From Hypsibius dujardini (lineage: Eukaryota; Tardigrada; Eutardigrada; Parachela; Hypsibiidae), in the NCBI GenBank assembly GCA_001579985.1, contig LRSR01001091.1:1-64000 (forward strand): a stretch of 64,000 nt of DNA. Reading direction: 5' to 3'. Both the position numbers and the translations under genes were made by a program. The notes under the pieces are model-generated. The model ran no database searches and had not been told where the DNA came from. It worked only from the letters and a program-made list of their open reading frames with translations. Positions 24,673 through 37,002 of the stretch are shown piece by piece (position 1 is the stretch's first letter; each line of letters begins with the position of its first letter).

Positions 24673-27600
24673 GATATAGACAGACAGACAGACAAACAAA
24701 CAAACAGACAGACCGGAGACATACAGACAGAGAAACAGACAAGCAGACAGGCAGACAGACATACGTGCAGGCATGCAGGCAATGGAGAGTGGAACGGTAG
24801 ACATGTAGGCAGACAAAAAGGCACAAGCACTTAGATAGACAGACAGACAGACAATAACTAATGTTCCTTTTTAAATTTTCAGGCGATGAACTCGAGGGGG
24901 GAACCGGTAAATTATTCGATACTACCGAATCCGTAAGCCCCTCTAGTTACATTTTTCTCACGCGAAAATTGAATTGATCAAACATAATTGTTTGCACTTT
25001 TATTTCAGTGCTAACCTTATCATCCAGCCAGCAACCGGTATTATCAGCACGACCTCGCCTCTATCTCCCACCCCACCGTCCCATCCCATCACCGTAGTTG
25101 CGTCCACTTTTGGGATGGATCGCTTGATTACCGCGCAAGTTCCCGTGACGGTCAACGTTGTCTGCCGACAGCCCGCTCCTTTTAATCCTCACCCACATCC
25201 ACCACCTGTCCGGTCCCACCAGCTACCGCCGCCGCCGCTGCCAATGTTTCCACCACCCGTGTGTTCATCCGAGTCGTTAGTGTTGAACCTTCCCGATCCG
25301 TTGCCGGTCGGAGAGGTCATTGCAACCGTTCAAGCGGCGCCGCGACCGGTGGGCGCACCTCCGCTGCGATATATCCTACCGGATCTGGTCCTCTCGTTCC
25401 TGCAAATTAATTCCAAAACGTAAGTTAGGAATAAATTCAAGTTTAATCACATTCTTCAGCACGTCCTTACGTCATTTATTTCTTTAGTCGAAATAATTGT
25501 ATTATTGGTTTGATATATTCCACTTTAACATTATTTTGTATAGCGTAATGAAAGGAGACATATTAGTTATCTTTATAAACATTTTCGACTTCGTAGAACA
25601 TTACTAGATTCCCTTGTTGCTTCAGAACTCAGAGAAAATTATTATTTTAAAGTTATTTGTTAAAGTAAATATTAAGTTTATATTATTCATTCAGTTTTGT
25701 GTGACGGCTCGTAATAACGAGGTCGCTAGGAGTTTTTTTTCGATTTAAGTACAAGGTTATTATTGAATTGTTGTTTATCAAACCTATTTAAAAACTAGGA
25801 ACATTTTCCGTGCTGCCTGTTTTTCACCAAAAACTGGGAAACAACTCAATTATTGATACACAGCCTGCCACTTAGTTTGGCGAAAAACCGCAGTTTTTAA
25901 AACTTATTCCAGTACTTGTGCAAGATTAATGCTGACTGTACCGGTACTGTGCTAAATTTCACTTTCCACGATCGGATTTGCATTGAAAAGAGTTATGTAT
26001 TGAGTAGTAGAACATTGGCAGGAGATTCATCGTTCGCGGGTATTCTTCAGTGCAATGTCAAGAATTTCAAAATAACCTGTAATTGGTGTAGATTAATTAA
26101 ATTGAATTTTCAAGTACCGATTTGGTTGTACATGTAGATTCCTCTTTACAGGGGAGATATTCGGTTAATACAGCGGTTTGAGGGCAGCTTCATCACGAAC
26201 GGGGGTGGTAGCCTGTTGGTTCGGGCAACAGATGACGCCAGCGGAGCCTTCTGCCCCATTCCTGTGCAAATTAACGTGAACCCTCCAGTATCTATCAACA
26301 CTCCCCCGGTCTTCCCCAACAGCACCTACAGCTTTGAGGTGGTGGGCTGTTTCGGCCGGTTAGACGTGGTGGGCCACGTACTGGTAAGTCTGCTTCCTTA
26401 AACAGAAACTCGTCTGGTTTACAGTTCAGAACTTGTTTCTTCCCCTCTTGGACATATCTAGGCAAGGGACATGGACGGGGGTGTCAATGGAGTACTCCGC
26501 TACTCCCTCGATGGACCGGATTCAGCGTATGCTGCCTTCAGACACGTCTGGAGATGCCCTGGCAAATAATCTCTTTTTCTTGTCTGTTTTCAGGTTTTTT
26601 CAGATCGATCAGTTCGGTAATATTCGACCGACTGGTGAGCTATCCCGACAGATGTACTCGTTAATCGCCGTGGCACGGGATGGAGCCGGCGCCACCGCTC
26701 AGGCCCTTGTGCGGATTAGTCTGATGTGTAGGGCGCCGGTGCAATGTCCGTCAGACGCGGTCTCTTTCAACGTCCATGAAGCAACTCCTACGGGAACGCA
26801 AGTTGGACTGATTCGAGGTGTTTCGGGGTCTGGCGTCACCTATCAGCTGATGACGACTGGAGCAGACACTGTTTTCTCCGTTAACCAAGTGACGTACGTG
26901 TCTGCCTCTTTGTCTTTCTGTCTGTCTTTCTGCCTGTCTGTCTGTCTGTCTATTATTCTGTTATTTCATTGCTCGCCTACATAGGTTTTTTGACTTTGCA
27001 GTGGAGAAATCTCAACGAAATTGCCAATGCGAGCGCTTCAGTCCGTCCCGGCACCGTCTCCTAGCCGGACGGCCAACTTCGTGGTTCGTGCTACGGATGA
27101 GCGTCAGAACCACTGCGATATCAGTGTCTTCATCATGGTCAACTTCACTATGAATTTCCCGCCAGTTTTTGATAATTCATCGTATGTCTTTCAAATTGGA
27201 TGTTTACGTCCTGGTATTCTGATTGGATTAGTCCGAGTAAGGGAAGCTTCAGTTTTCTGTTAGCTTAGGCGAATGATTATTTATTCATGAATATTTATTG
27301 TTTTAGGCCCGAGACAGCACTGAGGATATTACGGCTCGACTGATTTACGATCTCACTGGGACGGACGCAAAGTAGGATGCCTGCGTATGCGTGTCTATCT
27401 GTCTGTTTGTTTGTCAATCTATCTGTTAATCTATCTGGTTTTTTTTTGTTAACTAATTTTATTTGGGGTCAGTTTTTTGGCATGCCAAATAAAAGGTCTG
27501 CAATTCTTAGGTTGTTTGCTATTAGCACAGTCACAGGAGAGATTCATTTCAAGGGCGTTCCGCTGGTTCGAAGCTCGTTTCACTTCGCGGTTGGTGCCAC

Positions 27601-30600
27601 GGATCCTGGAGGATTACGCGCAGAAGCTGCGGTTGCTGTGATGGCTGACTGTCCTCCTCTCAAATGTCCGTCCAGTGTGGCACTTCAAATACCCGAAGAT
27701 CTACCGGCCGGACATGTTGTGGGCCAAATACCTCCGGTACCTACGGTGGCTCAATCACGCCATTATGATGACTTCCAAATAGCTACAAAAACGAGTGATC
27801 TGCTCTGCAGCAACTAATGGGAGTTCCCATTCTAGGTGGAAAATGCTCATGTTGCCGGTGGCGTCATTGGGTATCGCCTCGTCCTGGCCAGCTCCATCAT
27901 GAGCGTTGTTGTCAACCCCTTGAGGTAGATGGATAAGCAGGCACAGGCACAAGGAGACAAGCAGGCAGGCCGACTGACGGACTGACTAACTGATTACATA
28001 CTTGCTGGCAGATAGAGAAATCAAAAGATAAACCGACAGACAGACAGACAGACAGGCAGCCAACCAGCCAAGTAGCCAGCTTACAGACGTATAACGGGGC
28101 AGGTACTGATATTCCGGGTTGTACTTTTCAGCGGTGCCATGACTTTAGCGCAGCCAATCTCTCCAGCAGCTGCTGTGGCTCCACCGGGGCTGCTGGGATT
28201 CATTGTTGGTGCCTTCGATCAAACTGGCCAGGTATGATAGATGACAACGCCAACCCTGACCTCCTTAAGAGTACTGTACACGATCTCGACCTGATCTTTG
28301 CTTTCAGACATGCAACGTCTCAGTCAAAGTCGGAATCAATCGACGACTCCGACCGCCCGAATTTGTGGGCACTCCGTATGTCTTCACGGGGAAATGCAGT
28401 CAGCTGAACAACGTCATCGGCCGCGTAACGGTATGTCTTCTTCCCGGTGGGGAATACTTTTAGTGCCTTATATGATTAATCATATTGTCCTGCAATTCCG
28501 TATTCCATTGTAGGCCGTTTTTGCTGGAAGTTTTCAACCGGCTTCGGTAGCCTACTCCATCTCGCACGGAGACAAACGGTTGGTGAAATCGATGGGAGTT
28601 AAATTACTAAATAGAATGCATTAATATACTTTTGTTCTTTTTACTAGAGCATTCGCCATCGACGAAGTTTCCGGAGAAATCCGACTAGTGGGAAACCTTA
28701 CGCAGACCCGCATGCCGCTCCAAGTGACCGCTCACGATGTCAACGGACTCACCGCAAACGCCTTCGTCGAAGTCATTCTCCCACCGTGTCCGCTTGATTG
28801 TCCGGCCATCGTACGGGCGCAAGTTCGGGATGACGCTCCGCGTGGCGTTGGCGTTACTTTCGTATCGGTAGCTTTGATTTTCCTTTTACCCACACAGCCG
28901 ACAATCCCGCACAGCGCATCATTGTGACACATTTCATTTTGTTTCCAATATTTGTTTAGACATCCACATCGCTAGCAAATGGTGTGGTGTATCAATTCCA
29001 CGATGCGATAGTGACATCAGAAATTGCCGGGCTGTTTCTCATCGATCCACTTTCGTAAGCCAGGCGCAGCATACGGACAAACAGACAAGCAGGCAGAGAT
29101 TGAGGCAGACTGACAGACAGGCAGGCAGAAAGATAGACAAAGAGGTAGATAGACAAACAGAAAGACAGAAAGACAGACAGCCAGAGAGACAGAGAGACAG
29201 AGAGACAGACAGCCAGACAGACAGCCATCCAGACAGCCAGAGAGACAGCCAGCCAGCCAGACAAACAGACAAACCTACAGACAGACGGACAACGAGAAAT
29301 GCTTGTAATCACACTGAATGACTAATATTTGTCTTGATTGGTTGTTTTGATAGTGGGGCAGTGACTTTAAATGGAAATGTAGAAGGTCGCGGCGGACAGG
29401 TGTTTCGCGTACCGATTGTCGCGAGAGCCGCCTCTGGACAAGCGTGTGAGATTATGTTGGAAGTTGGAGTAGTGCGGCGTTCTATACCTTCACTGTTTTG
29501 CCCACGGCTTGTTGGAGCGGAAGTGAGACAGGATGCAGAAGTCGGCAGCGTCTTGACAAAAGTATGGCCCTGAACATTGGCATTTTGCCTCATCCATTTG
29601 TTATATTGCTATTCTTAATCCTTTTACAGGTTAACGTTGGCGAACCGGGCGATTTCATATTTAGTCTCACAGAAATGTCTGGAGCTGGAGGATTTTTTGA
29701 GATTGAACGCGACAGGTACACACAAAATTCTGGAAACCCTAATTTTGCTAGGCCATTTCTTCTTCGTGGTAAAGTTCACTAAATTTTGCAGTGGAATTTT
29801 ACGAGTGTCTTCACGCTTGTATAGCCTGCCACCAAGAACATACAATCTAGCTGTTCGAGCTTCTATGCGGCTTGATGTGACAAAGGTAAGGAAGCATTAT
29901 CATATTTGTTTTTGTTTGTTTGTCTGTATGTCTTTCCATATATCTGTCAGTTTTGTCCGTCTGCCATCTGACTACTTGTCTGTTTGTTGTCTGAAAACTA
30001 AGCCTTTTTAACTCCTCTGCAGTTCTGTGACACGGAGGTGGCCGTCATCGTTCACCTATTCAACACCAGCCTCCAGTGCACTTCCATGCCAGTTGTGGCC
30101 ACAGTGGACCAGAGCTCCACCGCTCACGACGCCGTGGCTATAATCCGCGTCGGCTCGCCCAACGGCAATCCCCTGACATTTACTCTGGCCGAACCCTCCC
30201 CACCTATAATCTCTGTGAACCGGACTAACGGAGTAGTTTCATTGAGTGGCGGGTTCTTCAATGCAACTCTCCCGCAGTACCAGTTTGTGATACGTGCCGC
30301 TGATTTTTATGGCGCTGTAAGTGAGAACATCAGATTTCTCAAATGCACGGGCAGAACATTCTGAAAAATGTTTTACATTTCTTTCAGTTCTGTGATACTA
30401 CTTTATTGCTCAATATTCCGCCGGTGAACAGACCGCCGGTCTTTCTATCCGGACATTATCAGTTTACCACGACATGTGGACCTCAAAATAGTTTTATCGG
30501 CGTGGTTAGCGCCAATGATCGTGACAATGATCGGCTTTCTTTTGATCTCACTCCTGCAGAGTAAGTGAGCTGAAAGAAAGGCAGGGAGGCAGGCAAACAG

Positions 30601-30712
30601 ATGGATAGACGGACAGGCAGACAGACACACAAGCAGGCAGGCAGGCAGGCAGCAGGCAAGCATGCAGGCAAGCAGGCAGACAAGTAGTCAGGCTTGCAGA
30701 CGGACAGGCATG

Positions 30713-30762
<50 letters not shown>

Positions 30763-33700
30763 GGCAGACAGGCAGACGGACAGACAAACCGGCAGACGGA
30801 AAGGCAAACAGAAAGGCTGAGAGGCAGGCAGACAGAAAAACGGAAAGGCAGATAGACAGGCCTATATAGCTGTGGCGGCAGCTTCAGGCAACAGTGAACT
30901 TTATAATACGTTATTTTCAGGTTTTTTACGATTGACCAGTTGGGTACAATTCGCACCCGCGTGCCCATCATGGCGGTCATCCCCCGCCAAAGCCTCATAG
31001 CCATGGTATCAGATCCTGCCGGCGGCCACTCCACCGCGCAAGTTACCGTTATTTTTAACGGACTGGGGTGCGGTTCGCCACCGGTCTGCACACAGCCTGT
31101 TTATCGTTATGACTTGCCAGCAGTAGCCACAGTAGGAACTGTTGTTGGGACCGTCACCGCATTCGATCCAGACGGGGACCGGTTGTCCTATGTCATTGCC
31201 GGTGCCACGGACCAGCACACTTTTGGCGTGGATCCGACCACGTAAGATCAGGAAATTTAGCATGTAGTATAAATATAAAATTATTAATATTTTTGTAGAG
31301 GCACGATTCAATTGCTTCAATCCCTTGGACAGTCAAGCCAGACGGCTTATCAGTTTTCAGTCCGAGCAAGTTCAGCGGCTAATGCTTTCTGCGAGATGAC
31401 TATCCAAATCAATCTACGTTCGCCAGAGGGTCGGCGCTTTCTTCGTCCTTCTTACGCTTTTGAAGTGCCATGTGCAAGTGGCTCATCCACGTCTTGTCTG
31501 GGACGAGTTAGCGTCTCCAATGGAGTCGGAAACATCAGATTCTCAACCGCCCCAGACTCGTTAGTACTATCATGTGTGGTTTTAAAATTTTTTTTGTATC
31601 TATCTTGATGTCTGCATGCGTGTGTCTGTGCCGACAGTAAGTCAATGTCTATATGTCTGTAGCACAAATTACTCAGTAATGTTTATCTCCATTTCAATGG
31701 TCTCGATCTTTCATTTCGCCTCTCTCCTGAATCGCTATTTCAGGATGGTTACGGTGGATGAGACAACAGGCGAAGTCTGCCTGCGTGTTGGAAGGAGCAA
31801 TGCTGGCACGGAGATCTCTCAGACAGCCGTCATTTCCGGTACTAACCGTATTAGTGGCAGTGTGACCACAACGACCGTCACAATCAGTTATCAGGCGTGC
31901 AAACGGCCACCCATCTGCTCGCCAACCTCGCTGACATCGGCGGTTAACGAAGTGGATCCGATTGGCACCAGGGTTCAACAACTGACGGTAGGACTTGCTT
32001 CCTGATTTTGTTCTGCAGCCTTGTACACGTGTCTGTCTGTCTGCCTACTTCTGTACTTGTTTGTCTGTACGTCTGCCGCGTCTGCCTCCGTATTTCTGTC
32101 TGTCTGTATGATTGATCTTCTCGCACAGCATTATAGATGGCTAATGTTCAAAACAGGTCAAGGATCCTGACCCCGGGGAACATCTGACCTACTCCATCGC
32201 GTCGGGCAACGCAGACAAACTGTTCTCCATCAATCCAGACGAGTATGTCTGCCAAATAACGGTGCCAAGCAATTTTAGTTCTCATAATCAGTGCTTTTTG
32301 TGTGGCTTAGTGGCATTGTTGTGGTCAACGGACCTCTAGACCGAGAAAGAGGTACGTCAACAATTAAGATACCTTACTGCTCTTTTTAGTTCTCTGTCTC
32401 ATAGTATTTTTAACCTCACAGTTGATAATTACAAGCTGACTATCATAGTTCGTGATTCTGCTGGACTGGTAAGCCAAATCCTCAATTTTCGCACTTTTAA
32501 TTATCCAGCAATTCGTTTCCTACACATTTAGACGTGTGCGGTGCGTCTGGACATTGCTATCATTGGTGAGAAATCCAGTTTACACTTTTTAGCAAATACG
32601 TTAAAAATGCGCAGTCATGACTAATTCGTGCCTGTTTTTCAGACAACAACGACAACGTACGTGTTTTATGGAATCAACTTCCGTACGGTACAGCAGAAGT
32701 CATTGTATTGTCTCCAATGCTTTTTAAGGCTCCAATCTTCACGAGAGCGCCTTACGCGTTTGCCGTGCCCTGTCAGAGGTCCCTGGCATTTGTGGGCGTG
32801 GTCACGGCGTTGGACGCGGACGTGGGGATGAACGCTCGCGTCACCTATTCCGCCAATCCCAGCGCGTACGAAATCTTTTATAATACAGACAAGTATCCTA
32901 CTGTATTGTCTATTGTGTGTCTGAGTTTTTATACTAAGTTTCGGTTTGCTCTGTTCAGGCCGATTAGCGTCGATTCCGAGACCGGGGAGATTCGCACGAA
33001 GGCCTCCGCACTGGAAGGGCTACCGAATGGGCCGTTGGTGATCGATGTTTTCGCCTCCGATTCAGGCTCCCCGCAACGGACCGCCTCAAGTAAGCCTCCA
33101 TGTTCTTTCCTTAATTATCACACATTGTTTCGCTTTTGTTGAGGCGATTGATAAACTATATGCCTTATGGATTAGCACTTCCATACTTCCGGTCTGGCTT
33201 TGCCGTCGAACCGGGAGTCCAAACTGCAGTCGTGAAAGTTGTTTCGTTAAGCGGTCCAGTTGCATTGCTATTTGTCTATTTGCTATTTCAGCACCCGTGA
33301 CGATCTTGGTCAATTGCACCACACCGCCTCCTCCTCCAGCCGCCCGTAGCGGGCTGCTCTGCCCGCCGCCGTCTAACGTCCACATTCGGGAAAACAGTCA
33401 GCCTAACACCATCCTCACCCAAGTTACTGTAAGTGTCGCATGGAATTGGGGGGATTCTTTCTCGTTGACCGTCAGTGTAACTCTTACTTCAAAAAAAATG
33501 CATTGCATGCTCCGCAGCAGGATCCACAGGGGCAACCGTTACGGTACTTCCTCAACGGTATCGGTGCGGATCGCTTCCAAATCACTCCCAGGTCAGTGAG
33601 TAAAACAACCCAGTTCATCTATTCGTCTTTTGCCTTGTAAGCGTATGTACGGGCTGGTAATCTAAACTCCTGACCTCATTCTTCAGTGGTCATGTGATTG

Positions 33701-36700
33701 TCGTGGGTCTGATCGACCGGGAGACCAGTCAGAATCCGTTTACTTTGAGCATCCACATGCAGAACGCCGAAGGACAGGTTTCTGCCGATACAGTTTTCCT
33801 TCATTTATTAGTCTTTGCTTCGCTCTTATTCGACCATTTTCGTGTCTGTAGACGTGCTCCACAATGATGACAGTGACGATACTCGATGAAAATGATCAGG
33901 TAGAATCATTGTACCAATTGGAACGCAATCATTCAAGCTCGGAGCAAAGAGTGGCTATTGTTGACTCTACAGAGCCCCTCGTTTGTGGGAGAAGACAGCT
34001 TCGTTGTCGATTGTGGATTGTCTAATGTAAGGGTAGGAGTTGTATCCGCCAGAGATGGTGATGATGGGGAGAATGCCGACTTGGACTACTCTATTCTCGG
34101 GGCATCGACGTAAGAGTTTTGTCAGCATTGGCAGTCACACGTCCAGTCTACTTGACCTATTAACAGTTGTCTTTATCCGTTTATCTGTCTATCTATCTGT
34201 CTATTTACCTGCCTATCTGCTGTCTGTCTGTCTGTCTGTCTGCTGTCTGTCTGTCTGTCTGTCTGTCTGTGTCTGCTGTCTGTCTGTCTGTCTGTCGGTT
34301 TATCTGTTGATCTCTCTATCTGCCAGCACGTATGTCTGCCTGTCAGTCTTTTTGTCTTTTTGTCTGGTTTAGTCTGTCTTTTTAACTTCTTGTCTGTCGC
34401 ATGTCTGTCTGCTTGCCTGTCCTTGCACTTGTTTGACTGTCAGGGCGCATGTTTGTAGGTCTGTAATGTCTTAATTTTCGACAGAGACTTTGGGATTGAT
34501 CGAAAAAGCGGTGAAATCCGTACGCTCCGCCCGCTTGACGGCCAAGTGCCTGTACGAGAGCTGACCGTCACGGTCAGCGACAACGGAACACCTCGGCGAA
34601 CATCCCAAGCCGTGGTTCGAGTCACCGTACGCCCGAATTGTTCGCCGTCCATCAGTCATCAAATGGCACCCAACTCACCGTTACCCCTAAAACAACTTCG
34701 TCAATGTCAAGCACAGTACACGCTTCGTGTGCGAGGCGACACCGCGATTGGCACTGAACTTACCACGATAAACCAGGTACCTTGGGTATTTTTCTTTTGC
34801 TGTTCTGAGAACAATCACACAGTTCATTGGCGGGTGTGCAGGGGTTTGGAGGATCAGGGTTCAGCATAGTTGGTGGCAACGAAGCAGGATCTTTCCGTCT
34901 TGATCCACAAACCGGACAATTGACGCTCACCAAGCCTCTTTTGCCGGGAACTACGGAACTTGCGGTCACAGACCAGTTTGCAGTACAGCCATGCATCTCG
35001 CGAGTTCTCATTACTGTGGTGGATGAAAATAACAATGTGAGAGAGACATGTCATAAAACATGTTTAGTCTAAAAAGCAGGGAGGCAAACAGACAGGCAGA
35101 CAGACAGTCTGCGGATTCATTTCTGAAACCAGTTTTTTCAGACTCCAACATTCGAACACCCTTCTTATCTCTTTACAACCCCTTGCGGTAGTAAGGGCGT
35201 GATCGGCCGAGTTTCTGCAGTTGATCCCGATCAGGGGCTCAACGGCGTTCTCACCCTGTCCATCACCGGGACATCTGCTTTCACAATTGATTCACGAAGT
35301 GGAGAAGTCCACACTACATTTCCCCTACCCGCCATTCCATCCGCTTATCAGTTCACCGTGACGGCCACCGACGGTGGTCAGCCTCGACGATCGGCCTCAT
35401 CAGTTGTGACTATCAATGTGCGTCCGTGTCTGTCCATGCCAGACCAGATTTCGTCTCCTACAACGACGATGGGCACTTACGCCTATTCCGCTCCTCGCTG
35501 TCCGGAGGCGCTGGTGATGGAGGTGGAGGAAAATCGCGCGGGCATCGTGTTGGGCTCGGTGATGGGGAGGGACGCCAACCCAGGCGGGGTGCTGCGGTAT
35601 ATGCTGCTTCCAACGGCGGATTCTAGACACTTCCAAGTTGATACCGTTGCGAAGTTAGTCTCTCTCTGTTAGAAGATTTGTCAGACGGAATGTTCAATTA
35701 CATTCATATGTACTGATGGAGATTTTCTGATTTAGCGCGGGACGATTGACGGTTGTGACACCCCTGGATCGAGAGAGTGAGGGGACTATTATTGTGGACG
35801 TCCGCGTTCTCAACAATTATGGACAGGTAAAGACTGTCAGTCAGTCTGCCTCTCTGCTCTGCCTGTCTGTCTGTCTATCTGTCTGACTGTTTGTCTATCA
35901 GTCTGTTTGTCTGTTTGTATGTCTGCCTGCCTGCTCTCCTGCTTGCTTACGCCAGTCTGCCTGTCGCTCCATCTAGCTGTCTGCATGTCGAGTTATCTGC
36001 GTGTCTGTCTCTCTGCCGGCTTATTTTACGGGGACTGCCTGTTTGCATGCCGATCGACTCGATGCTCTGCCTATCAATTCTCTTTTATGTAAATATTAAT
36101 TACCTTTGAGCAAAAATGTTTGTTCTACTTACAGTTTTGTGAAACGCCGGTGCGAATCAACGTCCTGGACGTCAACGACAACCCTCCCGTCTTCCCGCAA
36201 AACCAGTATCAATTCCGGATAGACTGCACCGGCCAGCCGCCGTTCACGATTGGAACTGTTGAGGCACGTCCCTCTCTTTCATTACTGTTACTTTCTTTTT
36301 GTTTGCAGGAACCCGTTATTCGTCAAGGACTAGGGTTATCAGTTGCCAAATTTGATACCCTTGATTTTCAGTGTTATTTTATTTATTTGTTCACTCTTTT
36401 GAATATAAGGAAAAGATAATTTGTTGATTGTCAAAAGTTTTGTTTCAGCTGTTTCAATACTACCGCTATCGATTTACAGGAGTTTTTTGTTCATGAAATT
36501 AAAAGCGAACTAACGAATTAGTTGCGCAAAGTTCTAGTTTAGCTTAGTAGTTGAGTTTATCTTGGCCGTACCAACGCCATGCCTAAACAGGATTATCATC
36601 CAACGTTGCTACTGTTTTTTCAGGCACTGGATGCAGACCTGGGTGTCAACGGAGTGGTCATCTACAGCGCACCTACTGACCAGTATTTACAAAAAAATGC

Positions 36701-37002
36701 ACATATGTTTTAGGTGCTTTTTGACAATAATACAACGTGTAATTGGTACTTACAGACCTTTCACCGTCAATCCCTCCACTGGGTCAATCGTCCTCCCCAA
36801 CTACCTCGCGGCAGTGTCATCCGGCCGACAGATCCTAACCACACAAATTGCCGCGTCCAATCCCACCCCGCCTCGGCATAACGCCCTCGTGACCATTCAA
36901 GTACTTCTCGCTCCGTCGTGTTTCATTGCTCCGCCGCAGCAGCCGCCACCGTCGGCGAGATACCAGATGGGCTCGTTGCTGGCCGCACCTCCAGCCGGTT
37001 AA
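19118..37002 (+). CDS. Giant secreted-type protein with about 25 divergent cadherin repeats
   Basis: Forty-nine exons with matching phases give about 2,980 residues. Exons 1-2 (19118-19237, 19997-20886) encode a signal peptide (hydrophobic FLCWVLKIILP), a Thr/Pro-rich mucin-like stretch of about 250 residues and the first repeat. Repeats then alternate. Type A starts PPVF...YxFxVxCG...IGxV, has xFxIDxxTGEI, and ends in Cys. Type B starts with Pro and PPxCP, has SGxI, and carries FC or TC near its last strand. Recognisable cadherin marks include DVNDHAP, DVNDNPP, DNNDNAP, DQDTGRNG and LDREIVDGYNLTIRAFD. The last repeat ends in a stop at 37000-37002 with no membrane segment or cytoplasmic tail. 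Cadherins mediate adhesion or form extracellular fibres; the partner here is unknown. I recognise the fold but no named orthologue. Many introns hold TCTG/CAGA tracts. The stop may not be the only 3' end. Confidence 0.85.
19755..19830. repeat. CAGA/CAGG tract in cadherin-repeat gene intron 1
   Basis: Mixed CAGG and CAGA tetranucleotides in the intron 19238-19996. Confidence 0.88.
21838..21972. mobile_element. Very short inverted-repeat element (135 bp, MITE-like)
   Basis: A 21-base arm at 21838-21858 (core CCGATCAACTGG) is perfectly complementary to the arm at 21952-21972. A second inverted pair, CAATCAGCTC and GAGCTGATTG, lies inside, and a run of ten C lies near 21872-21881. It sits in intron 3 of the cadherin-repeat gene. 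No protein is encoded. A TA is near both outer edges, but no target-site duplication can be fixed. Confidence 0.6.
22933..23449. mobile_element. MITE-like inverted-repeat element in cadherin intron 5
   Basis: The left end begins CACAACCTTTTTTGCC and about 25 bases in repeats CACAACCTTTTTCTATGGAC. The right end carries the inverted counterparts, ending AAAAAGGTTGTG. The pair spans about 517 bases of AT-rich noncoding DNA in intron 22775-23604. The two-tier terminal repeat is typical of a non-autonomous DNA element. The family was not recognised and no transposase remains. Confidence 0.6.
24332..24463 (+). repeat. Coding 66-base tandem duplication in a Pro-rich linker
   Basis: Two adjacent 66-base units, 24332-24397 and 24398-24463, encode LPQPERPPERLQPRLPEP and LPQPERPPDRNQPRLPEP in frame inside the exon 24103-24580. 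They lengthen the linker between cadherin repeats 4 and 5. Confidence 0.9.
24604..24855. repeat. (GATA)n followed by (CAGA)n in cadherin intron 8
   Basis: About 17 GATA units at 24604-24673 pass into CAGA and CAGG units to about 24855. The tract fills most of intron 24581-24882. Confidence 0.95.
29080..29290. repeat. CAGA-rich tract in cadherin intron 22
   Basis: Interrupted CAGA, CAGG and CAGC tetranucleotides fill intron 29055-29353. Shorter tracts of the same family lie in neighbouring introns near 26905-26955, 28030-28070, 29920-29990, 32025-32110 and 35845-35925. Confidence 0.88.
30575..30865. repeat. CAGA/CAGG tract in cadherin intron 27
   Basis: A long mixed tract with a pure CAGA core at about 30715-30765, in intron 30561-30920. 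The 202-residue minus-strand ORF over it is a repeat artefact. Confidence 0.93.
32643..32656 (+). other. 14-base microexon of the cadherin-repeat gene
   Basis: Flanked by a TTTTTCAG acceptor and a GTACGT donor, these 14 bases encode DNNDN when joined to the single G left by the exon ending at 32565. They restore the calcium-linker motif DNNDNAP before the exon starting at 32729. Phases on both sides agree. It is coding sequence within the large gene, listed separately because it is easily missed. Confidence 0.8.
34185..34320. repeat. (TCTG)n tract in cadherin intron 42
   Basis: TCTG units interrupted by CTGC and TCTA within intron 34110-34484. Confidence 0.93.
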
